The notes under the pieces are model-generated. The model was given only the letters and a program-made list of their open reading frames with translations. It was not told the origin of the DNA and made no database searches. A DNA stretch of 6,730 nucleotides. It comes from JAAXTT01 sp964530215. GTDB lineage: Bacteria > Bacillota > Desulfotomaculia > Desulfotomaculales > Desulfocucumaceae. The translations under genes and the position numbers were made by a program. The stretch spans positions 1-6,730 of the forward strand of contig CAZHAJ010000098.1 in NCBI GenBank assembly GCA_964530215.1. The letters run 5' to 3'. Below are positions 1-6,438 of the stretch, one piece after another (position 1 is the first letter of the stretch; each line of letters begins with the position of its first letter).

Positions 1-1230
1 GGATTCCCCGGAGGATTTAGTCAAACCTGTGCTGAAAAACCTTTTCATTTCCATGATACCTAAGGGGGTCTGGATGTATTTGTTGGAAGTTGCCCGGCTG
101 ACAGTGGATTCATGGAGTCCGGTTCTCTCGGCTACGGTTTTCAAATTGAGGGGCTTTAAATGTTTAAATCCATACTCTAGGAAATCTTTTTGCAGATCTA
201 CCAGACAACTTGCTACTTTATGCAGGGTTTGCCTTCGCTGCTCAATGCTGCGTAGCAGCCAAGCCGCTGCATTCAGTTTATTTTCCATAAAACACCGGGT
301 TTCTTGATCGCAGCCATTTTCTTGAGTCAAAGTTGCACGATAGGCTGTGCTGATGGTAATCCTAGGCACCATGGAATCATTAACGATAACAAAGTACTGA
401 TTCTCCACTTTATGCAGAACTACATCGGGGATAATGTACCCGGCATCGTTTGGATTGCCATAATTTCTCCCGGGTTTGGGGTCAAGGGTCTTAATAGTAT
501 CGGCAATCCTTTGAACATCCTGCAATGCTGCCCCGACGGATTGGGCTATCCGGGAGATTTTTGATTTAGCCAGATCAGCCAAGTGGTCTTGAATAACCAG
601 TCTTAACAACGAATCCTGGAACCCTCTTTGTTCCACCTGAATAAGCAGGCACTCCTCCAAAGACCTGGCCCCTACACCCACCGGATCAAAGGTCTGAATT
701 ACAGAGAGAACTTTTTGAACATCCTGCTCCCCCACCATTAAGTCCCGGGCTATTTCCTGTACCGTTGCCTGCAGATAACCATTTCCGTCAATATTGCCTA
801 TGAGATACTCCCCTATGCTGTTCTCCCTTTTATTTAGACGGGTCAACCTTAACTGAAGCATCAGGTGCTCAGTCAACGTCACGGATTGGCTAATAAAATC
901 CTCACAGGTATAATTAGTCTGAATGAAATTCCCATCATCTTCTACAAATCTGTGCTTCCTATCTTCCTGAAAATATTCCTGCCAATCCAGTTGACGGCTT
1001 TCTTCCACTTCACTGGAGTTTTGCTGGGATTCTAATTGGTTGTTCCCACTTTGGACAGATTCTATGTCCCCTTCCTTCAACTCCAGCAGAGGATTTTCTT
1101 GAAGCTGCTGAGCGATATAATCAATGAGATCAATGGAGGATAATTGCAATATGGTGATGCCCTGCCTCAGTTCCGGCGTCATCATCAATTTCTGTGTTTG
1201 TTCAATTAATAAATCGTAGCCCATACGCAC
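1..1230 (-). CDS. rpoN: RNA polymerase sigma-54 factor RpoN (partial, C-terminus off the left edge)
   Basis: Alternative sigma factor that directs core RNA polymerase to -24/-12 promoters and needs an AAA+ enhancer-binding activator. The frame is open for 410 codons to the first base of the window. Residues 1-50 are the glutamine- and leucine-rich activator-responsive region I (EQTQKLMMTPELRQ, then LQENPLLEL). Residues 55-105 are an acidic, Q-rich linker. About 108-300 is the core-binding region (GNIDGNGYL at 145-153, DPVGVGARSLEECL at 182-195, LDPKPGRNY at 249-257). About 325-400 carries the DNA-binding part with the helix-turn-helix LKTVAERTGLHESTVSRAT (363-381) and TPLGIMEMKRFFS. The roughly 50-70 residues holding the RpoN box lie outside the window. 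I chose GTG at 1230 because GGGAGG sits 8 bases upstream; ATG at 1224 is the alternative, with 14-base spacing. It follows the radical SAM gene by 86 bp on the same strand. Family certain; completeness cannot be judged. Confidence 0.96.
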   Translation of the reverse strand, partial: MRMGYDLLIEQTQKLMMTPELRQGITILQLSSIDLIDYIAQQLQENPLLELKEGDIESVQSGNNQLESQQNSSEVEESRQLDWQEYFQEDRKHRFVEDDGNFIQTNYTCEDFISQSVTLTEHLMLQLRLTRLNKRENSIGEYLIGNIDGNGYLQATVQEIARDLMVGEQDVQKVLSVIQTFDPVGVGARSLEECLLIQVEQRGFQDSLLRLVIQDHLADLAKSKISRIAQSVGAALQDVQRIADTIKTLDPKPGRNYGNPNDAGYIIPDVVLHKVENQYFVIVNDSMVPRITISTAYRATLTQENGCDQETRCFMENKLNAAAWLLRSIEQRRQTLHKVASCLVDLQKDFLEYGFKHLKPLNLKTVAERTGLHESTVSRATSNKYIQTPLGIMEMKRFFSTGLTKSSGES

Positions 1231-1238
1231 CAGAATAA

Positions 1239-1244
1239 CCTCCC
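1239..1244 (-). promoter_or_regulatory. Ribosome binding site deciding the rpoN start
   Basis: On the minus strand this reads GGGAGG. It lies 8 bases before GTG (1230) and 14 before ATG (1224), which favours the GTG start and a protein beginning MRMGYDLL. Confidence 0.7.
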
Positions 1245-1316
1245 GCTACAAGGTCCAAAGGTATGCCTTTACGAAACCCCTTGGTTTTACTATGTAGTTA
1301 TATATATTAAATTTAG

Positions 1317-2564
1317 CTACCTTATAGCCTTACTGAAATTGCCAACTTCAAGTCCGGGGACACCACGCAAAATTTCCACCAAACGAGTTATTCCCACAAT
1401 TTCACCCTTTGCAGCAGGCATATGATTGAACAGTATATCAGGATCTATATTCAAATTTCTCAATTGCACCAATTTGACTTTGGTATCTTTTATAAATTTT
1501 AGCAAAGCTTCTATTTCTTCTTCCCGATCATTGAGCCCTGGACTCACCAGCAGGTTTAGCGAAGAATAAACACCCCATTCACCCGCTGCCATAACGGATG
1601 CCTTTACATTATCCACCCCATATCCCATAGGACGATAATAGGCATTATAGGTATCTTCCCGGGCACTTATTAAGCTTACCCGGATAGAGTCCAAGCCCGC
1701 CTTATATATATGGGCCAAATTTGCTGAATGACCGGCATTGGTATTCATATTTATCGTGCCTCTGCCGGTCTCTTGCCTTATAAGTTTAATTGCCTCAGCT
1801 ATAAGTTCTGCTTCCAAAGAAGGTTCTCCCTCACAGCCCTGACCGAAACTGACTATAGCATCTTCAGCTGTCTTCAGATGATCTATGCCAATCTGTGCCA
1901 CCTCTTCCACAGTAGGCTTAAAGCTTATCCTTGACTGAGGGGCAGGGCAGCACTGAGCAGTCTGAAGGGATATACACCCTAAACACCGGGCATTGCATGC
2001 CGGCGAAACAGGGATACCCCCTTCCCAGCGGTGATAAAATATATTTTGAGCTGTAAAACACTGATATTCCAATGCACACTTAGACAGTTGCCGCAATATC
2101 CTATTGCTTGGCATCATCTTTAATTTTTTACTAACCAAGCTGGGCAAATCTTCTCGATTATAAAATGCAGGATCCCAACGCTTTGGTTTATCGGTTTTAA
2201 TTGCAGCAACAAAAACTTTATCCTTACTCCAGGATACCGCGGCATATCCCATAAGGGGCAAAGCGGTCAGCTTTGTATTACGCCTATATGCAGGCCAAAA
2301 GGTACGCGTATAGCCCTGGGGCAGCAAAGCCCCTACAGCGGCAACGGCTTTCCCTGTTAGGGGACTTTCCGCCACCTCAAAATCTCCTTCCAATGAAACT
2401 CCCACGGCCTTACTTCCCGGTATAGATACCAGCGTTGAGCCGGAGGGAAGTTCGATAAAATCCTCTTTGCTCAACTCCGCAAAACTATCTCCGGTCCGGC
2501 CTACAGAAAGATAACCGGGGTGATCATATAAGTTTCCCTCATCATCCGCAAATAGCAAACGCAT
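1317..2564 (-). CDS. Radical SAM protein of unrecognised function
   Basis: A 415-residue protein whose radical SAM core starts with the cluster motif CNARCLGC (C190, C194, C197), expected to hold the [4Fe-4S] cluster that cleaves S-adenosylmethionine. GQGCEGEP (241-248) stands where the family's GGEP-type SAM-binding motif lies, and a TIM-barrel-like pattern follows (INMNTNAG at 271-278, IRVSLIS at 294-300, LNLLVSPGLND at 336-346). The first 150 residues are an N-terminal domain I do not recognise. Extra cysteines stand out: C163 and C169 (CALEYQC) before the core, C205-C206 (QCC) after the cluster, and C244. They could bind another cluster or a substrate, which is inference. ATG at 2564 has AAGGAG 8 bases upstream. 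It is transcribed apart from the M23 gene (terminator and promoter between them) and sits 86 bp before rpoN. Substrate unknown; no precursor-peptide gene is visible beside it. Confidence 0.9.
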   Translation of the reverse strand: MRLLFADDEGNLYDHPGYLSVGRTGDSFAELSKEDFIELPSGSTLVSIPGSKAVGVSLEGDFEVAESPLTGKAVAAVGALLPQGYTRTFWPAYRRNTKLTALPLMGYAAVSWSKDKVFVAAIKTDKPKRWDPAFYNREDLPSLVSKKLKMMPSNRILRQLSKCALEYQCFTAQNIFYHRWEGGIPVSPACNARCLGCISLQTAQCCPAPQSRISFKPTVEEVAQIGIDHLKTAEDAIVSFGQGCEGEPSLEAELIAEAIKLIRQETGRGTINMNTNAGHSANLAHIYKAGLDSIRVSLISAREDTYNAYYRPMGYGVDNVKASVMAAGEWGVYSSLNLLVSPGLNDREEEIEALLKFIKDTKVKLVQLRNLNIDPDILFNHMPAAKGEIVGITRLVEILRGVPGLEVGNFSKAIR

Positions 2565-2621
2565 AAAACAAGCTCCTTTTAAGCTTCTGCATAATTAGGC
2601 GAAATTCATTTTCTTTAAAGA

Positions 2622-2630
2622 ATTATACCA
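2622..2630 (-). promoter_or_regulatory. Extended -10 promoter for the radical SAM gene
   Basis: The minus strand reads TGGTATAAT: a perfect sigma-A -10 hexamer with an extended TGn motif, about 58 bases before the ATG and downstream of the M23 terminator. The -35 position (17-18 bases upstream) is only T-rich with no good TTGACA match, which fits an extended -10 promoter. It may also drive rpoN by read-through. Confidence 0.7.
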
Positions 2631-2697
2631 TATGAGCCGTTGCAAAAATAACAAAATGCCCCTTGTCAAAAACCGTTACTGCATAGCATTACACAAC

Positions 2698-2724
2698 AAA
2701 AAAGGGCAGCTGCAATGCCGCCCT
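2698..2724 (-). terminator. Intrinsic terminator of the LysM-M23 gene
   Basis: As minus-strand RNA, AGGGCGGC (2724-2717) pairs with GCTGCCCT (2710-2703) in an 8-bp stem with one G-U pair and a 6-base loop (ATTGCA), directly followed by a run of six T. It begins 32 bases after the M23 stop codon and separates that gene from the radical SAM gene. Confidence 0.92.
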
Positions 2725-2756
2725 AAACACTTACATATTTTATTGCTTAACTCTCC

Positions 2757-3644
2757 TTAAGCTGCCATTCTTTCAAAAAATGGCATAGGATCATAGGGAA
2801 CACCGTCGGAAAGAACCTCTATGTGCAGATGAGGACCATTGGACCTACCGGTATTACCCACCTTGGCAATTATATGTCCTCTGCTAACCTGCTGTCCCTG
2901 ATTCACTAAAATTTCCGAGCAATGGGCATATAGGGTTGTCAATCCTTCACCGTGATCAATTATAACCGTTAAACCATAAGTACCCCGATCACCGGCAAAG
3001 ACAACTCCACCCTCCGTTGCTGCCACAATGGGGTCTCCCAAATTGGCAGCTATGTCCATTCCTTCATGGGGCCTTCCATCCCGCATACCGAAAGGTGAAC
3101 TGATCCAGCCCACCACCGGCCATTCCAGCTTTTGCTTGATGATGCTTCTGGAGGAAGAACTAAGAACCGTATTACCTTTGGTTCCCTTGATAATCATGAG
3201 CTTTTGCCCTACAAAAAGTTGATTTTCGTTCTTTAGTGCATTTGATATTATCAGTTGCTTTACCGACACACCAAAATTATCGGCAATACCGATTAATGTA
3301 TCACCTTGACATACCCGGTAATAGCTAACAGAGCCGGGTATCATCAGCACTTGCCCCTCCCTAATCAGGCCGGGATCAGTTAATTGGTTTACAGATATCA
3401 GTTGGGATTGGCTGCAACCCAATTTATTAGCTATCGAAATAAGATTGTCTCCGGACTTTACAACATATTGTCCAAAATCCTCTTCTGAAATTGTCGGCAT
3501 TAATTCATCATTAAATTCCATGTATAACCCGCTGTCCGGAAACCACTCGTCCGGTGTAGCAAATGCACTAAAGACCAGCACACCGTTTAACAGCGTTCCG
3601 ACCAATGTAACGGCCAGAATTTTTGCAATCTTTTTTTTAATCAT
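2757..3644 (-). CDS. Secreted LysM-LysM-M23 zinc peptidase (peptidoglycan endopeptidase)
   Basis: A 295-residue exported protein predicted to bind and cut peptidoglycan cross-bridges or stem peptides outside the membrane. Residues 1-29 form a signal peptide: lysines at 3-5, a long hydrophobic core, and probable cleavage after FSAFA. Two LysM glycan-binding domains follow: YVVKSGDNLISIANKLG at about 60-104, and YYRVCQGDTLIGIADNFG at about 108-152. The M23 (LytM) domain spans about 175-290. The zinc ligands are intact: H193 and D197 in RPHEGMD, and H274 in GPHLH; H241 (YAH) and H272 are the expected catalytic histidines. I chose ATG at 3644 because GGAG lies 7 bases upstream; an in-frame GTG at 3662 has no usable spacing and would add MIWSQT before the signal peptide. 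It lies after rho and ends in its own terminator. A sporulation role is possible but only inferred. Confidence 0.93.
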   Translation of the reverse strand: MIKKKIAKILAVTLVGTLLNGVLVFSAFATPDEWFPDSGLYMEFNDELMPTISEEDFGQYVVKSGDNLISIANKLGCSQSQLISVNQLTDPGLIREGQVLMIPGSVSYYRVCQGDTLIGIADNFGVSVKQLIISNALKNENQLFVGQKLMIIKGTKGNTVLSSSSRSIIKQKLEWPVVGWISSPFGMRDGRPHEGMDIAANLGDPIVAATEGGVVFAGDRGTYGLTVIIDHGEGLTTLYAHCSEILVNQGQQVSRGHIIAKVGNTGRSNGPHLHIEVLSDGVPYDPMPFFERMAA

Positions 3645-3651
3645 AGTCTGA

Positions 3652-3655
3652 CTCC
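3652..3655 (-). promoter_or_regulatory. Ribosome binding site deciding the M23 start
   Basis: GGAG on the minus strand, 7 bases before ATG 3644. The upstream GTG at 3662 directly abuts the AAAGGT stretch with zero spacing, so the shorter protein with a clean signal peptide is preferred. Confidence 0.6.
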
Positions 3656-3691
3656 ATATCACACCTTTTTTTATTATTTAACCCGCCTTTA

Positions 3692-3721
3692 GTATTATTG
3701 CCCACTTTTATCGTTTTAAAC
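3692..3721 (-). promoter_or_regulatory. Candidate promoter for the LysM-M23 gene
   Basis: Two readings of the same stretch are possible. As sigma-F type: GTTTA (3721-3717), 14-base spacer, GGCAATAAT (3702-3694). Both boxes fit the Bacillus sigma-F pattern GYWTA / GGHNANNMT, though the spacer is about one base short. As sigma-A: TTTAAA (3720-3715), 17-base spacer, TAATAC (3697-3692), a weak match. The position, about 50 bases before the start codon, suits either. Low confidence without expression data. Confidence 0.35.
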
Positions 3722-3744
3722 ATATCAGTAGTCGGTTACCGTGA

Positions 3745-3788
3745 ACATAATAAATAAGCGATGGCTGACCACATAGTCAACCACCGCT
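3745..3788 (-). terminator. Probable terminator of the rho operon
   Basis: On the minus strand, AGCGGTGGTTGAC (3788-3776) pairs over 13 uninterrupted base pairs with GTCAGCCATCGCT (3769-3757) around a 6-base loop. The tail TTATTTATTATG follows. Two of the pairs are G-U; on the plus strand they become A-C mismatches, so the structure is built for minus-strand RNA. The tail is T-rich but not a pure T run, and the hairpin lies about 200 bases after the rho stop, so it could also be a leader element of the M23 gene. Confidence 0.65.
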
Positions 3789-3799
3789 GATACTATTTA

Positions 3800-3836
3800 C
3801 TCTCAATTGTGAGGCCTACCCCAACAATTGACAGAG
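3800..3836 (-). other. Second hairpin downstream of rho
   Basis: CAATTGT (3804-3810) is an exact inverted match of ACAATTG (3824-3830), with a 13-base loop. The stem can extend through CTCT (3800-3803) with AGAG (3833-3836) across a two-base bulge. No T run follows, so it is not a simple terminator. It lies 12 bases before the terminator hairpin in the rho transcript and might protect the 3' end or be part of a leader structure. Confidence 0.5.
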
Positions 3837-3866
3837 AGCCAAAATAAAAGATAGTTATTTCTTAAA

Positions 3867-3908
3867 ATTCTGGATTCTGGATTCTGGATTCTGACTTCTG
3901 TATTCCTC
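3867..3908. repeat. ATTCTGG heptamer tandem array, copy A
   Basis: Consecutive 7-base units starting at 3867: ATTCTGG three times exactly, then ATTCTGA, CTTCTGT, and a decayed ATTCCTC. Non-coding, between rho and the M23 gene. The same heptamer family recurs at 6558-6616, about 2.7 kb away, and ends in the same way (ATTCTGA then CT). This indicates a dispersed short tandem repeat family rather than local slippage alone. Confidence 0.9.
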
Positions 3909-3988
3909 TGAATTTCTATGTCGATCACAGTTCGGTACTACTACTCTCTCCACTTATGAAGCCCGTCCCAACACAAAAAAACCGGGTA

Positions 3989-5230
3989 TTACACTTTAAA
4001 ACTATGCATTAAGTCAATATTTGTCTTGGTTTTTCGCACCCTCTCCAGCATAAGATCCATGGCTTCAAAAGGCGCCAGTCCCGACACCGCATTTCGGTAA
4101 TGCCACATCCAATCAAGTTCAAAGTTGCTGAGAAGTAGTTCTTCTTTTCTTGTCCCTGAGCGGATAACATCAATAGCAGGAAATATTCTGCGCTCCGCCA
4201 GTCTCCTATCCAAAATGAGCTCCATATTGCCGGTGCCCTTAAATTCTTCAAAAATAACATCATCCATACGACTTCCGGTATCAACCAAAGCGGTGGCTAA
4301 AATTGTGAGACTGCCTCCCTCTTCAAGATTGCGGGCAGCTCCAAAAAATCTTTTGGGGCGATGCAATGAGGCCGGGTCAACACCGCCGCTTAGCGTGCGC
4401 CCGCTGGGTGAAACCACCAAGTTATGCGCCCTGGCAAGGCGGGTTATGCTATCCATTAAGATAACCACATGAAAGCGATGTTCCACCAATCGCTTAGCCC
4501 TTTCCAACACCATATCTGCAACCTTTACATGATTTTCAGCAGGTTCGTCAAAAGTTGAGCTGACCACCTCACCCTCCACCGAACGCTCAATATCTGTTAC
4601 CTCCTCCGGTCTCTCGTCAATGAGCAGCACAATCAAATATATCTCCGGATGGTTTGTAGTTATACTGTGAGCTATTTCCTTTAATAAAGTGGTTTTGCCT
4701 GCTTTGGGAGGAGCCACAATCAATCCCCTTTGACCCTTGCCGATGGGGGCAATCAAGTCAATGATACGGGTCGATGTGCGGTTCTGGGATGTTTCCAAAA
4801 TAATTCTTTCATTGGGATATAGGGGGGTAAAACCGTCAAAGTGCAGTCTCTCCGGGGATTTTTCCGGACTTAAACCGTTTACTCTTTCTACCCTCAGTAA
4901 AGCATAATATCGCTCATTGTCCTTGGGACTTCTTACCTGCCCCTCTACCAAATCACCTGTTCTTAAATCAAATCTTCTTATTTGTGAGGCCGAAACATAG
5001 ATATCGTCGTAGCTGGGCAAGTACTTGAAGGGCCTTAGGAACCCATAGCCTTCATTAATAATATCCAATACTCCGCTGGCCATAATCAAACCGGTCTGCT
5101 CTGTCTGCTTTTTTGTTATCTCAAAAACCAGCTCGTCTTTCCGCAGTCTTGAATACCCTGTGAGCTCCAGTTCCCTGGCGATTTTGTACAGCTCTTGCAT
5201 AGTTTTGCTTCCTAATTCATTATCGATCAA
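3989..5230 (-). CDS. rho: Transcription termination factor Rho
   Basis: Hexameric RNA-dependent ATPase that loads on nascent unstructured RNA and releases RNA polymerase. The 413 residues are a full-length Firmicute form without the long insertions seen in some actinobacterial Rho. Residues 5-45 are the Rho N-domain (KTMQELYKIARELELTGYSRLRKDEL). About 50-120 is the cold-shock-like RNA-binding domain with GYGFLRP (61-67) and DDIYVSASQIRRFDLRTGD (75-93). The ATPase domain has Walker A APPKAGKTT (173-181), catalytic-glutamate region DERPEEVTDIERSV (205-218), Walker B VVILMDSITR (255-264), Q-loop region SGRTLSGGVD (276-285) and R-loop KGTGNMELILDRR (331-343). The start is TTG at 5230 with GGGGGA 5 bases upstream; it keeps the conserved residues before KTMQEL. 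ATG at 5200 is the alternative. It starts one base after the DUF2062 stop, so the two are probably translationally coupled. Confidence 0.98.
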   Translation of the reverse strand: MIDNELGSKTMQELYKIARELELTGYSRLRKDELVFEITKKQTEQTGLIMASGVLDIINEGYGFLRPFKYLPSYDDIYVSASQIRRFDLRTGDLVEGQVRSPKDNERYYALLRVERVNGLSPEKSPERLHFDGFTPLYPNERIILETSQNRTSTRIIDLIAPIGKGQRGLIVAPPKAGKTTLLKEIAHSITTNHPEIYLIVLLIDERPEEVTDIERSVEGEVVSSTFDEPAENHVKVADMVLERAKRLVEHRFHVVILMDSITRLARAHNLVVSPSGRTLSGGVDPASLHRPKRFFGAARNLEEGGSLTILATALVDTGSRMDDVIFEEFKGTGNMELILDRRLAERRIFPAIDVIRSGTRKEELLLSNFELDWMWHYRNAVSGLAPFEAMDLMLERVRKTKTNIDLMHSFKV

Positions 5231-5231
5231 C

Positions 5232-5702
5232 TTAATCCCCCATTATCTTATTTTCTTTCTGCAATTTATAGTAAAAGAAAGCTCTTATTACATAATAGGT
5301 AAAAACCCCTGCCACCACTGAATTAACAGCGGCTCCCAGCAGAAAGGGTATCCCCAAGTCATTCCACCATATTGTTAAATTGGATAAATTCAACATACTG
5401 AACTTTTGTTGTACATAGCTTATTGGTTTCTCACCTAATATTTGCCTGCCTAAGTAATAGTTGAAAGTAAAAAAAAGGGGTACTGCCCATTTGAAAAAAA
5501 TAACTGACAAAACAGCTGCAGTCGCATTGACCCGGGTTAACTTTGCCAACAAATAGGAAATGGGTATGCTTATGAAAGGCATAGGAAGAAAATTCAGAGA
5601 AGTTCCAAGAGCAACGCCAAGGGCAATTTTTTTAGGGGAATCGGGCAAACTGGTAATTTTTATGTAATCATCTCTTGCTTTTGATAAATATCTGCTAATC
5701 AG
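5232..5702 (-). CDS. DUF2062 integral membrane protein (start codon uncertain)
   Basis: Small membrane protein of unknown function. DUF2062 hallmarks are visible: SPKKIALGVALGTSLNFLP (residues 22-40 counted from 5702), then hydrophobic segments at about 30-53, 62-84 and 117-145, with a lysine-rich tail. The nearest accepted start is TTG at 5648, but it has no ribosome binding site and begins just before the SPKKIALG motif. The same frame stays open upstream to a TAG at 5703-5705 and encodes RYLSKARDDYIKITSLPDSP, which resembles the family's usual basic N-terminal helix. CTG at 5702 lies 8 bases after AGGTG, so a CTG start (156 residues) is my preferred model; with TTG the protein has 138. It lies 49 bp after the transaldolase stop and one base before rho, so it is probably in the same operon. 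Its role beside rho is unknown. Confidence 0.78.
   Translation of the reverse strand: MISRYLSKARDDYIKITSLPDSPKKIALGVALGTSLNFLPMPFISIPISYLLAKLTRVNATAAVLSVIFFKWAVPLFFTFNYYLGRQILGEKPISYVQQKFSMLNLSNLTIWWNDLGIPFLLGAAVNSVVAGVFTYYVIRAFFYYKLQKENKIMGD
5236..5241 (-). promoter_or_regulatory. Ribosome binding site for the TTG start of rho
   Basis: GGGGGA on the minus strand, 5 bases before TTG 5230 and lying inside the last codons of the DUF2062 gene. The internal ATG (5200) has only a weaker AGGA about 9 bases upstream. Confidence 0.5.
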
Positions 5703-5710
5703 CTACCATG

Positions 5711-5715
5711 CACCT
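5711..5715 (-). promoter_or_regulatory. Possible ribosome binding site for a CTG start of the DUF2062 gene
   Basis: AGGTG on the minus strand, 8 bases before the first codon (CTG, 5702) after the in-frame stop. An ATG at 5710-5708 lies between but is in another frame and meets a stop after four codons. Confidence 0.35.
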
Positions 5716-5751
5716 GCTTTATGTTTATTGAGCCGATTTTTGTATAAAGTT

Positions 5752-6396
5752 TTAGCTTTTTACTTTTTCCCAATCTGATAGGAATTTTTTAATGCCAATA
5801 TCCGTTAAAGGATGCTCCAGCATTTGAAGAATTACTTTATAGGGGACAGTGGCTATATCAGCTCCTGCTAGAGCTGCTTCCGTTACATGAACCGGATGTC
5901 TTATACTGGCAGCAATAACCTCTGTGTCTATTCCATAGTTATTGAACATATCCATAATGGTTTGTATTAATTCCATACCATTATAACCAACATCATCTAA
6001 CCGACCTACAAAGGGACTGACAAAGGATGCTCCTGCCAGAGCTGCCAGCAATGCTTGATTGGCAGAAAACACCAAGGTCACATTTATATCAATACCTTCG
6101 GATGACAGGACTTTGACCGCTTTTAATCCCTCACCGTTCATTGGTATTTTAACAACTATATTGGGATGGATGGCTGCCAGCTGCCTTGCCTCCTTTATCA
6201 TTGCCTGAGACTCCTCACTAACTGCCTCGGCACTGATTGGTCCATCCACAATAGCTGCAATCTCTTTCACAACCGCTATAAAATCCCTGCCCTCTTTAGC
6301 AATTAAAGACGGGTTGGTGGTTACTCCGCTGACAACACCCAGTTGATGTGCAGCTTTTATCTCTTCTATATTGGCTGTGTCAATAAACAGCTTGAT
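5752..6396 (-). CDS. tal: Transaldolase, small FSA/TAL family, with ATC in the start position
   Basis: Transfers a dihydroxyacetone unit between sugar phosphates in the non-oxidative pentose phosphate pathway, in the cytoplasm. The 214 residues match the family's usual length of about 215. D6 (FIDTAN), N28 (TTNPS), Schiff-base K83 (VVKIPMN) and R132 (SPFVGRLDD) are in place. E57 and F129 stand where E. coli fructose-6-phosphate aldolase has Q59 and Y131, favouring transaldolase over FSA activity. The conserved N-terminus (KLFIDTAN) directly follows ATC at 6396-6394, which is 8 bases after a perfect AAGGAGGT. No ATG, GTG or TTG occurs in frame between the upstream TAA and GTG at 6270, and starting there would remove D6 and N28. 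So it either starts at AUC, or ATG was changed by mutation or sequence error. First gene of a likely tal-DUF2062-rho operon. Confidence 0.93.
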   Translation of the reverse strand: MKLFIDTANIEEIKAAHQLGVVSGVTTNPSLIAKEGRDFIAVVKEIAAIVDGPISAEAVSEESQAMIKEARQLAAIHPNIVVKIPMNGEGLKAVKVLSSEGIDINVTLVFSANQALLAALAGASFVSPFVGRLDDVGYNGMELIQTIMDMFNNYGIDTEVIAASIRHPVHVTEAALAGADIATVPYKVILQMLEHPLTDIGIKKFLSDWEKVKS

Positions 6397-6403
6397 GGTA
6401 ATT

Positions 6404-6411
6404 ACCTCCTT
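6404..6411 (-). promoter_or_regulatory. Perfect ribosome binding site before a non-AUG codon
   Basis: The minus strand reads AAGGAGGT, full complementarity to the 16S 3' end, with GGAGG 8 bases before ATC (6396). It fixes the translation start at the ATC codon, or at most CTG two codons later. Confidence 0.85.
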
Positions 6412-6438
6412 GTGGCTAGCAGGTATTCCTTATAGGTA

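Larger units (their letters stand above)
3645..3988. other. rho to M23 intergenic region (344 bp), no gene seen
   Basis: No convincing ORF or tRNA. In Bacillus, rpmE (ribosomal protein L31) follows rho; none is present here. In transcription order the stretch holds a T-rich segment just after the rho stop, a TTCTGG heptamer array, two minus-strand hairpins, then the candidate M23 promoter. Confidence 0.8.

Noticed and set aside
29..564. Plus-strand ORFs of 92 and 86 codons
   Set aside because: They lie antisense to the conserved rpoN frame, have no family-like sequence, and no ribosome binding site stands out.
1231..1316. Separate rpoN promoter in the A/T-rich TATATATA stretch
   Set aside because: TATA-like bases are present but there is no -35 at a suitable distance; low-complexity A/T sequence alone is not enough.
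2622..2669. TTGACA (2669-2664) as the -35 partner of TATAAT (2627-2622)
   Set aside because: The spacing is 36 bases, about twice what sigma-A needs. The -10 box with its TGn extension is kept; the TTGACA is not assigned.
3745..3788. Promoter with TTGACT inside the rho terminator hairpin and TATTTA after it
   Set aside because: The -10 match is poor at 17-18 bp spacing, and the perfect 13-bp stem is the better explanation of this sequence.
3960..3988. Run of seven T directly after the rho stop as terminator
   Set aside because: No stable stem precedes the T run in the minus-strand RNA; CCCGG alone does not form one.
3645..3988. rpmE, tRNA or T-box leader in the gap after rho
   Set aside because: No ORF with L31 zinc-ribbon cysteines, no cloverleaf, and no T-box core sequence could be found by eye.
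4009..4472. Alternative-frame ORFs on both strands inside rho
   Set aside because: Shadows of the rho coding frame, which is conserved throughout with all its ATPase motifs.
5752..6270. Transaldolase starting at the internal GTG (6270), 172 residues
   Set aside because: It would lack the conserved FIDTAN and TTNPS segments and has no ribosome binding site, while full homology continues to the ATC codon at 6396.
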